From assembly GCA_964616985.1 (NCBI GenBank), contig CAZTVF010000081.1, forward strand, positions 1 to 25,100: a DNA stretch of 25,100 bases. The letters run 5' to 3'. Below, one piece after another: positions 6,784 through 15,100 of the stretch. The notes beneath the pieces were generated by a model. It saw only the letters and a list, made by a program, of their open reading frames with translations, did no database searches and had not been told where the DNA came from. Numbering within the stretch: the first letter of the stretch is position 1; the number at the start of each line of letters is the position of its first letter. Origin of the DNA: CAZTVF01 sp964616985. Its GTDB lineage: Bacteria; Planctomycetota; Phycisphaerae; SM23-33. Position numbers and translations under genes: made by a program.

Positions 6784-8970
6784 TCATTCGTCTGAGGCCT
6801 GCGGGCCCTGGTAGCCGGTACGGGCCTGGATCGCGCGGGCGAGGAACCAGCTGTAGGAGGCGCTCGCCGTCTGCCGCAAGCGTTCGTTGAAGATGCCCGG
6901 GCCGTACTTCTCGTCGAATTCCGACTGCACAAGCGGCTTATAGCCGGTTCGTTTCATGACCAGGGCCTGTCGCTTGGCCGGAACGGAGAAGGTGCCCACG
7001 GTGGTGGCGGGGGGATAGGGCGGCTCGACGTTCTGAGGGGCCAGCGCGAAGGCCGTCTCCAGGAACGTGTTGCGGATGGACTCCAACTGCGGCAGGTCGA
7101 TGCCCTGCGGCAGGCGGCCTTGCATGATCAGCACGCGGCTGAAGTAGTCGGTATTGACGACCTCGATCTTGTCGTTGGCGTCCTGGGCACGCTCGTCGAA
7201 CGCCTTGACGGAGTTGACCGACCGGGCCGCTTCCTCGGCCTTGCGGAAGGCCTCCTGCGTGCGGAGGTCCTTGATGACCTGGTCGCGAATCTCGCCCGTG
7301 GCTTCCTGCGGGACATTGTGCTCGGCATAGTCGGCGATGCGCCAGAGCAACTGGCCGCTTCGCTGGCTGAAGACTTCCATGACGGGCCCTTCGGTGTTGA
7401 GCTTGGGCTTGGTCGCCACGGCCAGCTGCACCAGCGGCTGGCGGGTGAGCGGGTCAAAGGCGCGTCCGAGGATGGGGTCTTTCTGGATGGCGATCTGGTC
7501 GAAAAGGGTCTGGGTGTCGCCCAGGACAATGGGGGCGAAATCGGCCCCGCCGGGCCCGGCGATCGGGAACAGCACGCCGGGGAACTCGTCGATCATGCCC
7601 CACTGAATCTCCGACCAGGCGGCCTGGCGGGCCAATTGGGCCAGCGCCTCGCCCAGCGGCATGTCCTTGGCCGTCAGCTTCACCTGCAGGGAGGGGTCGA
7701 GCTTCTTGCCCCCGCTTTCGCCCTGCGGGAAGACGATGGCCTCGAGCCCGGCGACCTTGGCCAGCCGCTCGACGGCCGAGCCCAGCGGCTCCTGGTCGAT
7801 CTGGATGGTGACGGGCTTGGCCAGGGCGGCGTTGGATTCCTCGCGGTGCAGCAGCTGGTCGCGGACCCATTCATACGTGGTGCCGGCGGTCTTGCCGGGG
7901 CCGGGGTGCTTGGCGATCATCGCCTGGATCGCGGGCACGAGGCGGGAGAGCTTGTCCTGCACCGCCGCCGAGGCCAGCATGCGGATGATCTGCGGGCGGA
8001 CCTCGAAGAGTGACTTGGCCTGGGCCGGCGAGGTCGTTGTCGGACCGGCGGCGGCGAAATCGGCCTTGTTCTCGTTGTAGTACTTGCGGATGTTGGCGTC
8101 GGAGGGTTTGCACGCACGCTCCAGCACGTCCTGCGGCAGGAACATGTAGAGGATGCGGGCCCGCGGCAACTGCAGGTAGCCGAAGCCGAACGGGTTGTCC
8201 TCGCGCTCCAGGCCCGCGGGCACCTGGGCGTAGCGGGCCAGCTGGGTCTTGATCTGGTCGGGCGCGAAATTCGCGTCGACCTTGTCCATGTACTTGTCGG
8301 CCGAGAACACCAGCACCTGCAGTTTGATCTGCTCGAGGTAGTCGCGGTAGATGTACAGGAGTTCCTCTCGTGAGGGCGGCGTGTCGATGATGGAGGCAGC
8401 GAAGTAACGCTGGATCATCAGCCAGTTCCGGATGGTCTGGCGAAGTTGATCCTCCGGGATGCCGCGCTGGCGCATGATGCCCTTGAGGCTGGTGTAGGTC
8501 TCGCCGCTGATGCCGACGCGGTCGAAGAATGCATCGACGTCGCCGTCACTGACACGGGCGCCCTTCTTGGTGGCCTCCTTCAGCAGCAGCGCGTACGACA
8601 GGTCGGCGTTCTTCTGCTGGTTGGCGGCCTCGGCGGCGTTGTTGTTGCCGAAGGTGGCGCGGTCGCCGGTGAGGACGCGGAACTCCGCGTCGCCCTGCAT
8701 GGCCGGGGCGTTGTGCGCCTCGGGCGACTGGCTGGCGATGTTTGCGGCGATGTTGCGGATGGTCTCCAGCGTGCGGATGTCAGAGCCAGCCTGCCTTCGG
8801 TCCGCCAGCTTGAGGTCGCCAACGGACGTCTTGGCCAGCTCCATGTCCTCGCGGTTCTTTTCGACGATGCTGTTGAAGCCCTGGAACCCGATGAGGAAAC
8901 TGACCATCAGCACCACCATGATGATCATGACCATCTTCTGCCTGCGGCGGAAGAAACCCAGCAACGACAT
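6784..8970 (-). CDS. PpiD/SurA-like membrane-anchored chaperone lacking a clear parvulin domain
   Basis: Predicted 728-residue protein. The N-terminus (FFRRRQKMVMIIMVVLMVSFLIGF, ~6-29) is a single membrane anchor preceded by basic residues, as in PpiD, leaving the rest in the periplasm. Residues ~120-300 resemble the SurA/PpiD N-terminal chaperone region, including DVDAFFDRVG, RQTIRNWLMIQRYF and SDANIRKYYNENKADF. In PpiD a parvulin isomerase domain follows at this point; here YYNENKADF (297-305) is followed within about 14 residues by KSLFEVRPQIIRMLASAAVQDKL (319-341), the kind of helix that normally comes after parvulin. Residues ~386-456 instead resemble the short secretin/TonB N-terminal (STN) fold, with two IDQEPLGSAVERLA / AKDMPLGEALAQLA half-motifs. 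The C-terminal part (~560-720) looks like the PpiD C-terminal helices. Probable role: outer-envelope protein folding without isomerase activity. Start supported by AGGAG five bases upstream. Confidence 0.72.
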   Translation of the reverse strand: MSLLGFFRRRQKMVMIIMVVLMVSFLIGFQGFNSIVEKNREDMELAKTSVGDLKLADRRQAGSDIRTLETIRNIAANIASQSPEAHNAPAMQGDAEFRVLTGDRATFGNNNAAEAANQQKNADLSYALLLKEATKKGARVSDGDVDAFFDRVGISGETYTSLKGIMRQRGIPEDQLRQTIRNWLMIQRYFAASIIDTPPSREELLYIYRDYLEQIKLQVLVFSADKYMDKVDANFAPDQIKTQLARYAQVPAGLEREDNPFGFGYLQLPRARILYMFLPQDVLERACKPSDANIRKYYNENKADFAAAGPTTTSPAQAKSLFEVRPQIIRMLASAAVQDKLSRLVPAIQAMIAKHPGPGKTAGTTYEWVRDQLLHREESNAALAKPVTIQIDQEPLGSAVERLAKVAGLEAIVFPQGESGGKKLDPSLQVKLTAKDMPLGEALAQLARQAAWSEIQWGMIDEFPGVLFPIAGPGGADFAPIVLGDTQTLFDQIAIQKDPILGRAFDPLTRQPLVQLAVATKPKLNTEGPVMEVFSQRSGQLLWRIADYAEHNVPQEATGEIRDQVIKDLRTQEAFRKAEEAARSVNSVKAFDERAQDANDKIEVVNTDYFSRVLIMQGRLPQGIDLPQLESIRNTFLETAFALAPQNVEPPYPPATTVGTFSVPAKRQALVMKRTGYKPLVQSEFDEKYGPGIFNERLRQTASASYSWFLARAIQARTGYQGPQASDE

Positions 8971-9028
8971 ATGTGCTCCTAGCTAGTTGGAACTGTCCAA
9001 ACCGTCGGCGACGGGAAACAGTCACGCA

Positions 9029-9057
9029 AGTATCACCGATGTCTGCTTTTTATGCAA
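9029..9057 (-). promoter_or_regulatory. Possible promoter of the PpiD-like gene
   Basis: Minus-strand TTGCAT (9052-9057) and GATACT (9029-9034) are 17 bases apart, about 60 bases upstream of the ATG at 8970. Only partial matches to consensus, so this is tentative. Confidence 0.35.
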
Positions 9058-9104
9058 GGGACTCCCGGGGGCCGATTCGCAGCGGCGGCCGGCAGCGCGC
9101 TGGC

Positions 9105-9126
9105 GGCGGCCTGGGAAGGCCGCCAC
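9105..9126 (-). repeat. Dispersed GC palindrome, copy 1
   Basis: A 22-base sequence whose core is GGCGGCCTGGGAAGGCCGCC, able to form a hairpin. The identical 22 bases occur in reverse complement at 20365-20386, some 11 kb away, again in an intergenic gap. A second, weaker GGAGGGCCGCC segment follows at about 9138-9148. Likely a dispersed palindromic repeat; it might also serve as a terminator-like stem after rtcB, but no T tail is seen. Confidence 0.75.
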
Positions 9127-9179
9127 TCCTGCGGCTTGGAGGGCCGCCAGCCGAAGCATGCCGGCGGCGCCCAAGGCAC

Positions 9180-10640
9180 TCACCCCTTTATTACGCCGAT
9201 GGGTTTCAAACGGGCGACCTTCCGCGAAAGCCCGGCGGCGGCGACGCAATCAACGACGGCGTCAATATCCTTATAGGCGTCGGGCTGCTCCTCGGCCAGG
9301 CCGGTCCTGCCGCGGGCGCGGGCGATGATGCCCACGGCCGCCAGCTCCTGGTCAATCCGCCGCCCCTTGGCCTTGCGGATGGCGGCCTCGCGCGAGAGCA
9401 CGCGGCCGGCCCCGTGGCAGGTGCTGCCGAACGTCTGCTCCATCGCCCCGGCCGTCCCCAGCAGCACGTAGCTGGCCGTGCCCATGTCGCCGGGGATGAT
9501 CACCGGCTGGCCCAGCGCACGGTGGCGTTCCAGCAGTTCGGGGTGCCCGGGGGCGAACGCCCGCGTGGCGCCCTTGCGGTGCACGCACAGGCGGCGCTTG
9601 CGACCCTCCACCACGTGCGTCTCGAACTTGGCGATGTTGTGGGCCACGTCGTACACCTGGCGGAGGCCCAGCGAGTCGCTCCGCTGGCCGAAGAAACGTT
9701 CCAGCGTGCGGCGAATCTGCGTGGCCAGCAGCTGGCGATTGCACCAGGCGAAGTTCGCCGCCGCCCTCATGGCCGAGAGGTACTGCTTGCCGTAGCCGCT
9801 GTCGACGGGGGCGCAGACCAGCTGGCGATCGGGCAGCGTGATGCCGTACTGCGCCGGCGCCCCGCGCAGGTGGCGGATGTAATCGTCGCACACCTGGTGC
9901 CCCAGCCCGCGCGAACCGCTGTGGATCATGATGGTGATGTGCCCCGCCCGCAGGCCCAGGGCCTCGGCGGCGGCCTGGTCATAGATTTCCTCGACGTACT
10001 GCACCTCGGCGAAGTGGTTGCCGCTGCCCAGCGTGCCGCACTGGTCGGCCCCGCGCTTGTATGCCTCGTCGCTCACGGCGTCGGGGTCGGCCCCATCGAG
10101 GCAGCCGTTGGATTCGGTGGCGTCCACGTCTTCCTGCGACGCCAGGCCCTGCTCCACCAGGCAGCGCGAGCCCTCGGCCAGCACGCGTTTCATCGCCTTG
10201 GGGGCGAACTCGAAAGGCCCGCCAACGCCCACGCCCACCGGGATGTCGCGGAAGAGGTGGTCGACGAGTTCCTTCAGACGCGGGCGAACCTCCTGCACCG
10301 GCAGGTCGCTCCGCAGCAGCCGCACGCCGCAGTTGATGTCGTACCCCACGCCGCCGGGCGAAATCACGCCGCCGGCCTCGACGTCCGTCGCCGCCACGCC
10401 GCCGATGCAGAAGCCATACCCCCAGTGAATGTCAGGCATGGCCAGCGACGCGCCCACGATCCCCGGCAGCGTGGCCACGTTGGCCACCTGGTCCAGCGCG
10501 CCGCCGGAGATGACCTCCGGCAGCAGATCGCGGTTGGAGTAGATGATGCCATCGACGAGCATGTCCGGGCGCGATTCCTTCGGAATCCGCCACCGGTTGG
10601 CATCGAGCTGCTCGAGAACGCCCTGGAATTCTTTGCTCAT
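9180..10640 (-). CDS. rtcB: RNA-splicing ligase RtcB
   Basis: Predicted 486-residue cytosolic RNA ligase that joins 2',3'-cyclic-phosphate or 3'-phosphate ends to 5'-hydroxyl ends using GTP and manganese. The family signature is complete: DINCGVR (Cys104, metal ligand), GSGNHFAEVQ (His209), HSGSRGLGHQV (His240), VAHNIAKFE (His334), PGDMGTASYV and GSTCHGAGRVLSR with His409 as the guanylylated nucleophile. Length is close to that of archaeal RtcB (about 480) rather than the shorter E. coli form (408). The start at 10640 has GAGG six bases upstream; an open frame continues upstream to 11093 but only as an antiparallel shadow over archease. The archease gene lies 44 bases upstream in the same direction, matching the known pairing in which archease promotes RtcB guanylylation. 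Likely roles are RNA repair or tRNA healing. Confidence 0.97.
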   Translation of the reverse strand: MSKEFQGVLEQLDANRWRIPKESRPDMLVDGIIYSNRDLLPEVISGGALDQVANVATLPGIVGASLAMPDIHWGYGFCIGGVAATDVEAGGVISPGGVGYDINCGVRLLRSDLPVQEVRPRLKELVDHLFRDIPVGVGVGGPFEFAPKAMKRVLAEGSRCLVEQGLASQEDVDATESNGCLDGADPDAVSDEAYKRGADQCGTLGSGNHFAEVQYVEEIYDQAAAEALGLRAGHITIMIHSGSRGLGHQVCDDYIRHLRGAPAQYGITLPDRQLVCAPVDSGYGKQYLSAMRAAANFAWCNRQLLATQIRRTLERFFGQRSDSLGLRQVYDVAHNIAKFETHVVEGRKRRLCVHRKGATRAFAPGHPELLERHRALGQPVIIPGDMGTASYVLLGTAGAMEQTFGSTCHGAGRVLSREAAIRKAKGRRIDQELAAVGIIARARGRTGLAEEQPDAYKDIDAVVDCVAAAGLSRKVARLKPIGVIKG

Positions 10641-10684
10641 TCGAAGCCTCGGAATACTTCCGTTTGGGGGCCGGCCGCGAGGTT

Positions 10685-11104
10685 CTACAAATCCAGCACC
10701 ACGCGCCCGAGCCACTGGTCGCCATCGCGGCCGACTTTGAGCATGTAATACGTCACGGCCTTGACCTCCGTGTGGATCTCGTGCCGCGAGGGGTCGTAAG
10801 GCTCGCCGGCCAGTTCGGCCGCCACGTGGTTGTCGGACAGTTCGCTCACGGCGGCCGAGGCGACCATGAAGCGGTCGGCCTGGATGACATTCAGCGTTCC
10901 CGCCAGCAGGTCCAGCGTCAGCGACTCCAGGTCCGGCGCGGCGACCCGGACGCGCCGTGTCTCGCGCGCCGTCACACGCGAGCGGGGGCAGATGAACTCG
11001 GCCAGTCCCTCGGCCAGCGCCTCGAGCAGTTCGCGCGCGGAGTCGGCCCGCGCCTCGAGGCCCACGTCGGCGGTGTGGTCGAATGTGTGACAACTCTTGC
11101 CCAT
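10685..11104 (-). CDS. Archease, RtcB-activating protein
   Basis: Predicted 139-residue small cytosolic protein that stimulates RtcB turnover. Family features are the N-terminal TFDHTADVGLEA (Asp13 as likely metal ligand), the EVKAVTYYMLKV stretch near 113-124 and the C-terminal GRVVLDL ending in the conserved acidic residue. Length matches the family (about 140). It lies directly upstream of rtcB, so both probably share one mRNA. A perfect TATAAT box ends nine bases before the ATG and no ribosome-binding site is visible, so the message may be leaderless or nearly so. Divergent from the hemerythrin gene. Confidence 0.93.
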   Translation of the reverse strand: MGKSCHTFDHTADVGLEARADSARELLEALAEGLAEFICPRSRVTARETRRVRVAAPDLESLTLDLLAGTLNVIQADRFMVASAAVSELSDNHVAAELAGEPYDPSRHEIHTEVKAVTYYMLKVGRDGDQWLGRVVLDL

Positions 11105-11113
11105 CGCAACGAC

Positions 11114-11119
11114 ATTATA
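11114..11119 (-). promoter_or_regulatory. TATAAT -10 box for archease-rtcB, near-leaderless
   Basis: A perfect TATAAT on the minus strand followed by GTCGTTGCG and the archease ATG at 11104. A start about seven bases downstream would leave a 5' leader of about three nucleotides. No convincing -35 hexamer at 16-18 bases. Confidence 0.55.
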
Positions 11120-11209
11120 GAAGCCCGCCGCGCCGCTTGCTGCTTCATATCACCCCCAATTGTGCCGATAGGTGCAAGGGTGCGGCACAGAAACGGGATG
11201 GAAGAAACT

Positions 11210-11617
11210 ATGCGCGAGTGGACAGCGGATTTGGCGGTCGGCGTGGCCGAGATCGACAGTCAGCACAAGGCCCTTTTTGCCAAGCTCAACGACCTGTCGC
11301 GGATGATGTCATCGGGCACCGCCAACGCGGAGATTCCGCGGGTCGTGGATTTTCTCGCCCGGTACGTGGTCGATCATTTCGCCACCGAGGAGCGCTTCAT
11401 GGCCCGCTACGGCTACCCCAGCGCCTCCTCGCACAAGCTTCACCACCAGGCCTTCACACGCGAGCTGGCGGCGGTGCAGCGCGAAATCGCCACCTCCGGC
11501 GTCTCGACGGGCCTCATCCTGGCCGTCTACAAGAAGGCCACCGAGTGGCTGGTCACCCACATCAGCAAGACCGACAAGATCCTCGGCGCCTTCATCAAAT
11601 CCAAGGCGGCGGCGTAG
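11210..11617 (+). CDS. Bacteriohemerythrin
   Basis: Predicted 135-residue single-domain four-helix protein that binds oxygen at a di-iron site; family roles include oxygen sensing, storage or delivery. The ligand set is complete: His19 (DSQHKALF), His56 and Glu60 (DHFATEERFM), His75 and His79 (SHKLHHQAF), His117 and Asp122 (THISKTDK). Start at 11210 is preferred because GGAAG lies five bases upstream. An in-frame ATG at 11198 would add four residues (MEET) but has only a weak site. It has no attached signalling domain. Divergent from archease and convergent with the esterase; no operon partner. Confidence 0.93.
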   Translation: MREWTADLAVGVAEIDSQHKALFAKLNDLSRMMSSGTANAEIPRVVDFLARYVVDHFATEERFMARYGYPSASSHKLHHQAFTRELAAVQREIATSGVSTGLILAVYKKATEWLVTHISKTDKILGAFIKSKAAA

Positions 11618-11662
11618 CGTCCCAGGGCGTAGGCCTCAACCGGATGACGCGGCGATCATCGA

Positions 11663-12622
11663 CTACAGCCCGGCCATGAATTGCAGCGTGGCGTCGTTGC
11701 ATCCGGGGAGGCCTTCGTGGCCGAAGTCGGGATAGATGGTCATGCTCTTGGGCGCAGTGATCTTGTTGTACGCGGCGAACTGCGTCGAGGGCGGGCAGAC
11801 GTTGTCGCTCAGGGCGGTGAACATCTTCACTTCGCCGCGGATTCGCGGGGCGAGGTGCTGCGCGTCGATGTAGCCCAGGCGGTTGAAGATCTCGCCCTCG
11901 CGCTCGTGCAGCGGGTCGAAGTGGCGGAAGAAGATGCGGAGCTCGTCGTAGGCGGCCTTGGCGAGGTCCATCTCCCAGACCCGCTGGTAGTCGCACAGGA
12001 AGGGGAAGACGGGGGCGGCCCGGGCGATGCGGGGTTCCAGGGCGGCGCAGGCGAGCGTGAGTCCGCCGCCTTGCGAGCCGCCGAGGGCGCCCACGCGGGC
12101 GCCGTCCACCTCGGGCATGTTCATTACGATCCCCGCCAGCTGCGCCGTGTCCAGGAAGATGTGGCGGAAGAGCAGGCTTTGCGGCGTGTCGTCCAGGCCG
12201 CGGATGATCTGTCCGCCCATGGTCGTGCCGCGGACGCCGCCGACATCCTCGCTTCGCCCGCCCTGGCCGCGGCAGTCGAGCGAGGCGATCGAAAAGCCCA
12301 GGCTTACGTAGGCCAGCTTGTCGCTCCAGTCGCCGCAGTTGCCGCTGTAGCCGTGGAACTGCACGATGGCGGGGTGCCTGCCGTTGGCCTGGCGGGGTCG
12401 GAGGTACTTCGCATGCACCCGCGCGCCGCCCACGCCGGTGAACCAGAGGTCGAAGCATTCGGCCTGGGGGGTGCTGAACTTGGCCGGGACGAGCTCCACC
12501 TTGGCGTCCAGGGCCCGCATCTCGGCCAGCGAGGAGTCCCAGAAGGCATCGAAATCGGCGGGGCGGGGGTTTCGGCCGGCGTACTTCTTCAACTCGCTCA
12601 GCGGCATATCTGTCAGGGGCAT
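11663..12622 (-). CDS. CE7-family acetyl esterase (acetyl xylan esterase / cephalosporin-C deacetylase)
   Basis: Predicted 319-residue alpha/beta hydrolase that removes acetyl groups from xylo-oligosaccharides or similar small esters. CE7 hallmarks are all seen: RGQGG (118-122), GGSQGGG with nucleophile Ser183, SDNVCPPST with Asp273, and GHEG with His302. Tyr92 (HGY) fits the oxyanion position. Length matches the family (~320). No signal peptide, so it should act in the cytoplasm on imported acetylated oligosaccharides. Start supported by AAGGA upstream and by a promoter at 12658-12685. It ends 45 bases from the convergent hemerythrin gene. Confidence 0.95.
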   Translation of the reverse strand: MPLTDMPLSELKKYAGRNPRPADFDAFWDSSLAEMRALDAKVELVPAKFSTPQAECFDLWFTGVGGARVHAKYLRPRQANGRHPAIVQFHGYSGNCGDWSDKLAYVSLGFSIASLDCRGQGGRSEDVGGVRGTTMGGQIIRGLDDTPQSLLFRHIFLDTAQLAGIVMNMPEVDGARVGALGGSQGGGLTLACAALEPRIARAAPVFPFLCDYQRVWEMDLAKAAYDELRIFFRHFDPLHEREGEIFNRLGYIDAQHLAPRIRGEVKMFTALSDNVCPPSTQFAAYNKITAPKSMTIYPDFGHEGLPGCNDATLQFMAGL

Positions 12623-12657
12623 GGTTGATCCTTATGTTGTGAGGTCGACGGCTGAGC

Positions 12658-12685
12658 ATTGTACTTCCACGGCCGTCAGGGGCAA
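12658..12685 (-). promoter_or_regulatory. Sigma70-like promoter of the acetyl esterase gene
   Basis: Minus-strand TTGCCC (12680-12685) and TACAAT (12658-12663) are 16 bases apart. Transcription would start near 12651, giving a leader of about 29 nt with AAGGA before the ATG at 12622. Confidence 0.5.
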
Positions 12686-12825
12686 GGGGTGCATTCGTCA
12701 GCGCCGCTAATCAAGTCGCGCGATTGACAGGTCGATAAGCACAAGGGCATTCGGAGCGCGGCTGCGCAGCGGCCCGCTGGCTTTGACATGGGTTGGAGGA
12801 AAGGCCCCAGAGGCCTTGCAGAATA

Positions 12826-15090
12826 ATGACTGAGTTCCTCTTGTCGCAGATGGACTATGTCTTCCTCTCCTATGGACTGGCCTTCATCATTCTCGCCGCC
12901 GCCTGCCTGGGCCGCCCGAATCGCAATGACGTCATGCCGTGGACGTGGTTGGGACTTTTCGCCTTGATCCACGGATTGAACGAATGGCTGGACCTGCTGG
13001 CCATCAGCCTGGGCGACTCCTTCTGGTTTGCCTCGATGCGATTGGCGTTGATGGGGCTCTCGTTCGCGATGCTGGTGGAATTCGCCCGCCGGGGCATGCC
13101 CGCGGCAAGCCGCCGCCGGCTAGGCCTGTGGGTTCACCTGCCCCTGCTGGGCCTGGTGGCGTTGGGCTCCCTCCACGGACAATTGCTCGGGGCCAACGTC
13201 TCCTGCCGATATTCGCTGGGCCTGGTCGGCGCTGCGGGTTCCGCCGTGGCGCTGTGGCTGGCGGCCGACAATCTCCGGGGGCAAGGCAGGCTGTCCCTTC
13301 GCCTCTGCAGCGCCTGCCTGGGGCTGTATGCACTGGCCGCCGGGGCCGTGACGCCCGCATCGGACCTGCTGCTGTCGGCGATCGTGAATCACACCACGTT
13401 CCTCCAGGTCATGGGCTTCCCCGTGCAACTGCTGCGCGCGATGCTGGCCATCGGCGCCACCCTGGCGTACTGGGGCTACTGCCGGAGCATCGCCACGGTA
13501 TCGGTCTCGCCGGTGGCCTCCTCGCGCTGGGCGACCTGGATGCCCGCCATCGTGACGGTGCTGCTGGCGGTGGGTTGGGTTGTCACGCAGAACACCGGCC
13601 AGCGCGAAGACTCCCGCATGCGAGAGTACGTGCTGCAGCGGGCACTGACCGCCGCCGCCAGTTTCGACAGCCGTACGCTGGATCGCCTTGAATGCACCGA
13701 GGCCGACGCCAACAACGAAGACTATCAGACATTGAAGAGGCAGTTGGCGGCTGTGCGCAGCGCCAACCCCGACACCCGCTTTGCCTACCTCACCCGCCTC
13801 GTTGACGGCAGCGTGCGTTTCCTCGTCGACGGCGAGCCGGAGGATTCGGAGGATCTCTCGCGGCCCGGCAGCGTCTATGCCGAGGCGTCGCCGCAGTTCG
13901 TCGCCTCGTTTGACAACGGCCAGGGCTTTGTCGAAGGCCCCCTGCCGGACGAGTTCGGCGTCTGGGTCAGCGGGATGGCCCCGATACGCGACGAGAGCAA
14001 CGCCGTCGTGGCCCTGCTGGGGTTGGATATCGCGGCCAGCGACTGGGCCCGCCAAGTGGCCCTGGCGCGACTGGCGCCGATCGGCATCACCATCCTTCTG
14101 TGCCTGCTGCTGCTGGGGTTCTTTGCCGCCGCCAGCCGGCTCAAGGAATCGACCGAGCAGGTCGTCCATTCGCAACGGCAATACCGCAGCCTTGTCGAGG
14201 GCTCACCCGATGCGGTGCAGTTGTTCGACGACGGCGCCCGATGCCTGGCCGTCAACGGCACGGGCCTGTCCTCCATGGGCTACCGCGAGCAGGACATCCT
14301 GGGCCTGCGGTTCGCGGAGTTGTGGCCGCCCGATGTTCGGCCGCTGGTGGAGGAGGCGGTCGCGAAGGTGTTGGCGGGCAAGAAGCAGACGTTCGAGGCC
14401 CGCTTCGTGGTCCCCGGCGGCGCGCAGCAGATCCGTTTCGTGGCGCTCACGCCGGTGGTGGAGGACAGCGGCCGGATCCATCAGTTCGTCAGCGTCTCGC
14501 GGGACATCACCGCGCGGAAGCGCGACGAGCAGGCCCTCAACGCGATGAAGGAAGACTGCGAGCGGTGCCTGGCCGCCGGAATGGATGCCTACCTGAGCAA
14601 GCCCATCAGCGGCGATCGCATCGCCGCCGCCATCGCGCAGGTGGTGGATCCGGGCACGCCGACAAAGGCCGCGCCGGCGGGACCGCAACCCCCCGTGTCG
14701 CAGCCCAGCGAGCCGGCGGCGCCCGCCGAAGCCTCAAGGCCCATCGATTACGCTGCGCTGCTGCACCGATGCATGAACAAGCCCGACTTTGTCCAGCGGG
14801 TGCTGGCGAAGTTCGTGCAATCCACGCAGGAAACGCTGCGCTCGCTGGAGGAGGCCTTGGTCGCCGGCGACGCCGACACGGCCGCCCGGAACGCGCATTC
14901 GATCAAGGGCGCTTCGGCCAGCGTCGCCGCCGAGGCCGTCCGCGCCGCCGCGGCCGAGATGGAACGCTTGATCAAGGCCGGCGCCGACGCCGCCGCCATG
15001 ACCGTCCTGCCCAAACTGAAACTAGAGCTCGCACGGTGCCTCCAGCAGGCAAGGGGAATGCTGGACAAGGCGCCGAACGGGCAAACTTGA
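12826..15090 (+). CDS. Membrane sensor with PAS and HPt domains; hybrid kinase that has lost its kinase core
   Basis: Predicted 754-residue protein. Residues ~10-220 form about seven membrane segments, with another at 237-255. Then comes a Cache-like extracytoplasmic sensor (~258-410), a last membrane segment (~416-436) and a PAS domain (~450-568) ending in the usual DITARKRDEQAL. Directly after this (571 on) the text becomes NAMKEDCERCLAAGMDAYLSKPI, the tail of a receiver domain, then a Pro/Ala linker and an HPt domain with AHSIKG (His691). Thus the dimerisation/phosphoacceptor, ATPase and most of the receiver, including its phospho-Asp, are absent. The paralogue at 17121-19883 has all of these between the equivalent points, about 340 residues. 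Frame is kept. It cannot autophosphorylate but could still exchange phosphate through His691. The start is uncertain: ATG 12826 has AGAGG 12 bases upstream; a TTG at 12793 is possible. TTGACA at 12724 lacks a good -10 partner. Confidence 0.8.
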   Translation: MTEFLLSQMDYVFLSYGLAFIILAAACLGRPNRNDVMPWTWLGLFALIHGLNEWLDLLAISLGDSFWFASMRLALMGLSFAMLVEFARRGMPAASRRRLGLWVHLPLLGLVALGSLHGQLLGANVSCRYSLGLVGAAGSAVALWLAADNLRGQGRLSLRLCSACLGLYALAAGAVTPASDLLLSAIVNHTTFLQVMGFPVQLLRAMLAIGATLAYWGYCRSIATVSVSPVASSRWATWMPAIVTVLLAVGWVVTQNTGQREDSRMREYVLQRALTAAASFDSRTLDRLECTEADANNEDYQTLKRQLAAVRSANPDTRFAYLTRLVDGSVRFLVDGEPEDSEDLSRPGSVYAEASPQFVASFDNGQGFVEGPLPDEFGVWVSGMAPIRDESNAVVALLGLDIAASDWARQVALARLAPIGITILLCLLLLGFFAAASRLKESTEQVVHSQRQYRSLVEGSPDAVQLFDDGARCLAVNGTGLSSMGYREQDILGLRFAELWPPDVRPLVEEAVAKVLAGKKQTFEARFVVPGGAQQIRFVALTPVVEDSGRIHQFVSVSRDITARKRDEQALNAMKEDCERCLAAGMDAYLSKPISGDRIAAAIAQVVDPGTPTKAAPAGPQPPVSQPSEPAAPAEASRPIDYAALLHRCMNKPDFVQRVLAKFVQSTQETLRSLEEALVAGDADTAARNAHSIKGASASVAAEAVRAAAAEMERLIKAGADAAAMTVLPKLKLELARCLQQARGMLDKAPNGQT

Positions 15091-15100
15091 GGAGCGACCG

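Noticed and set aside
10640..11093. N-terminal extension of RtcB over the archease gene
   Set aside because: The family N-terminus and the GAGG site match the start at 10640; the extension is the out-of-frame shadow of archease.
12724..12755. TTGACA as promoter of the kinase-like gene
   Set aside because: The -35 is perfect but the region 16-18 bases downstream (GCATTC) is a poor -10, so it is not listed as a feature.
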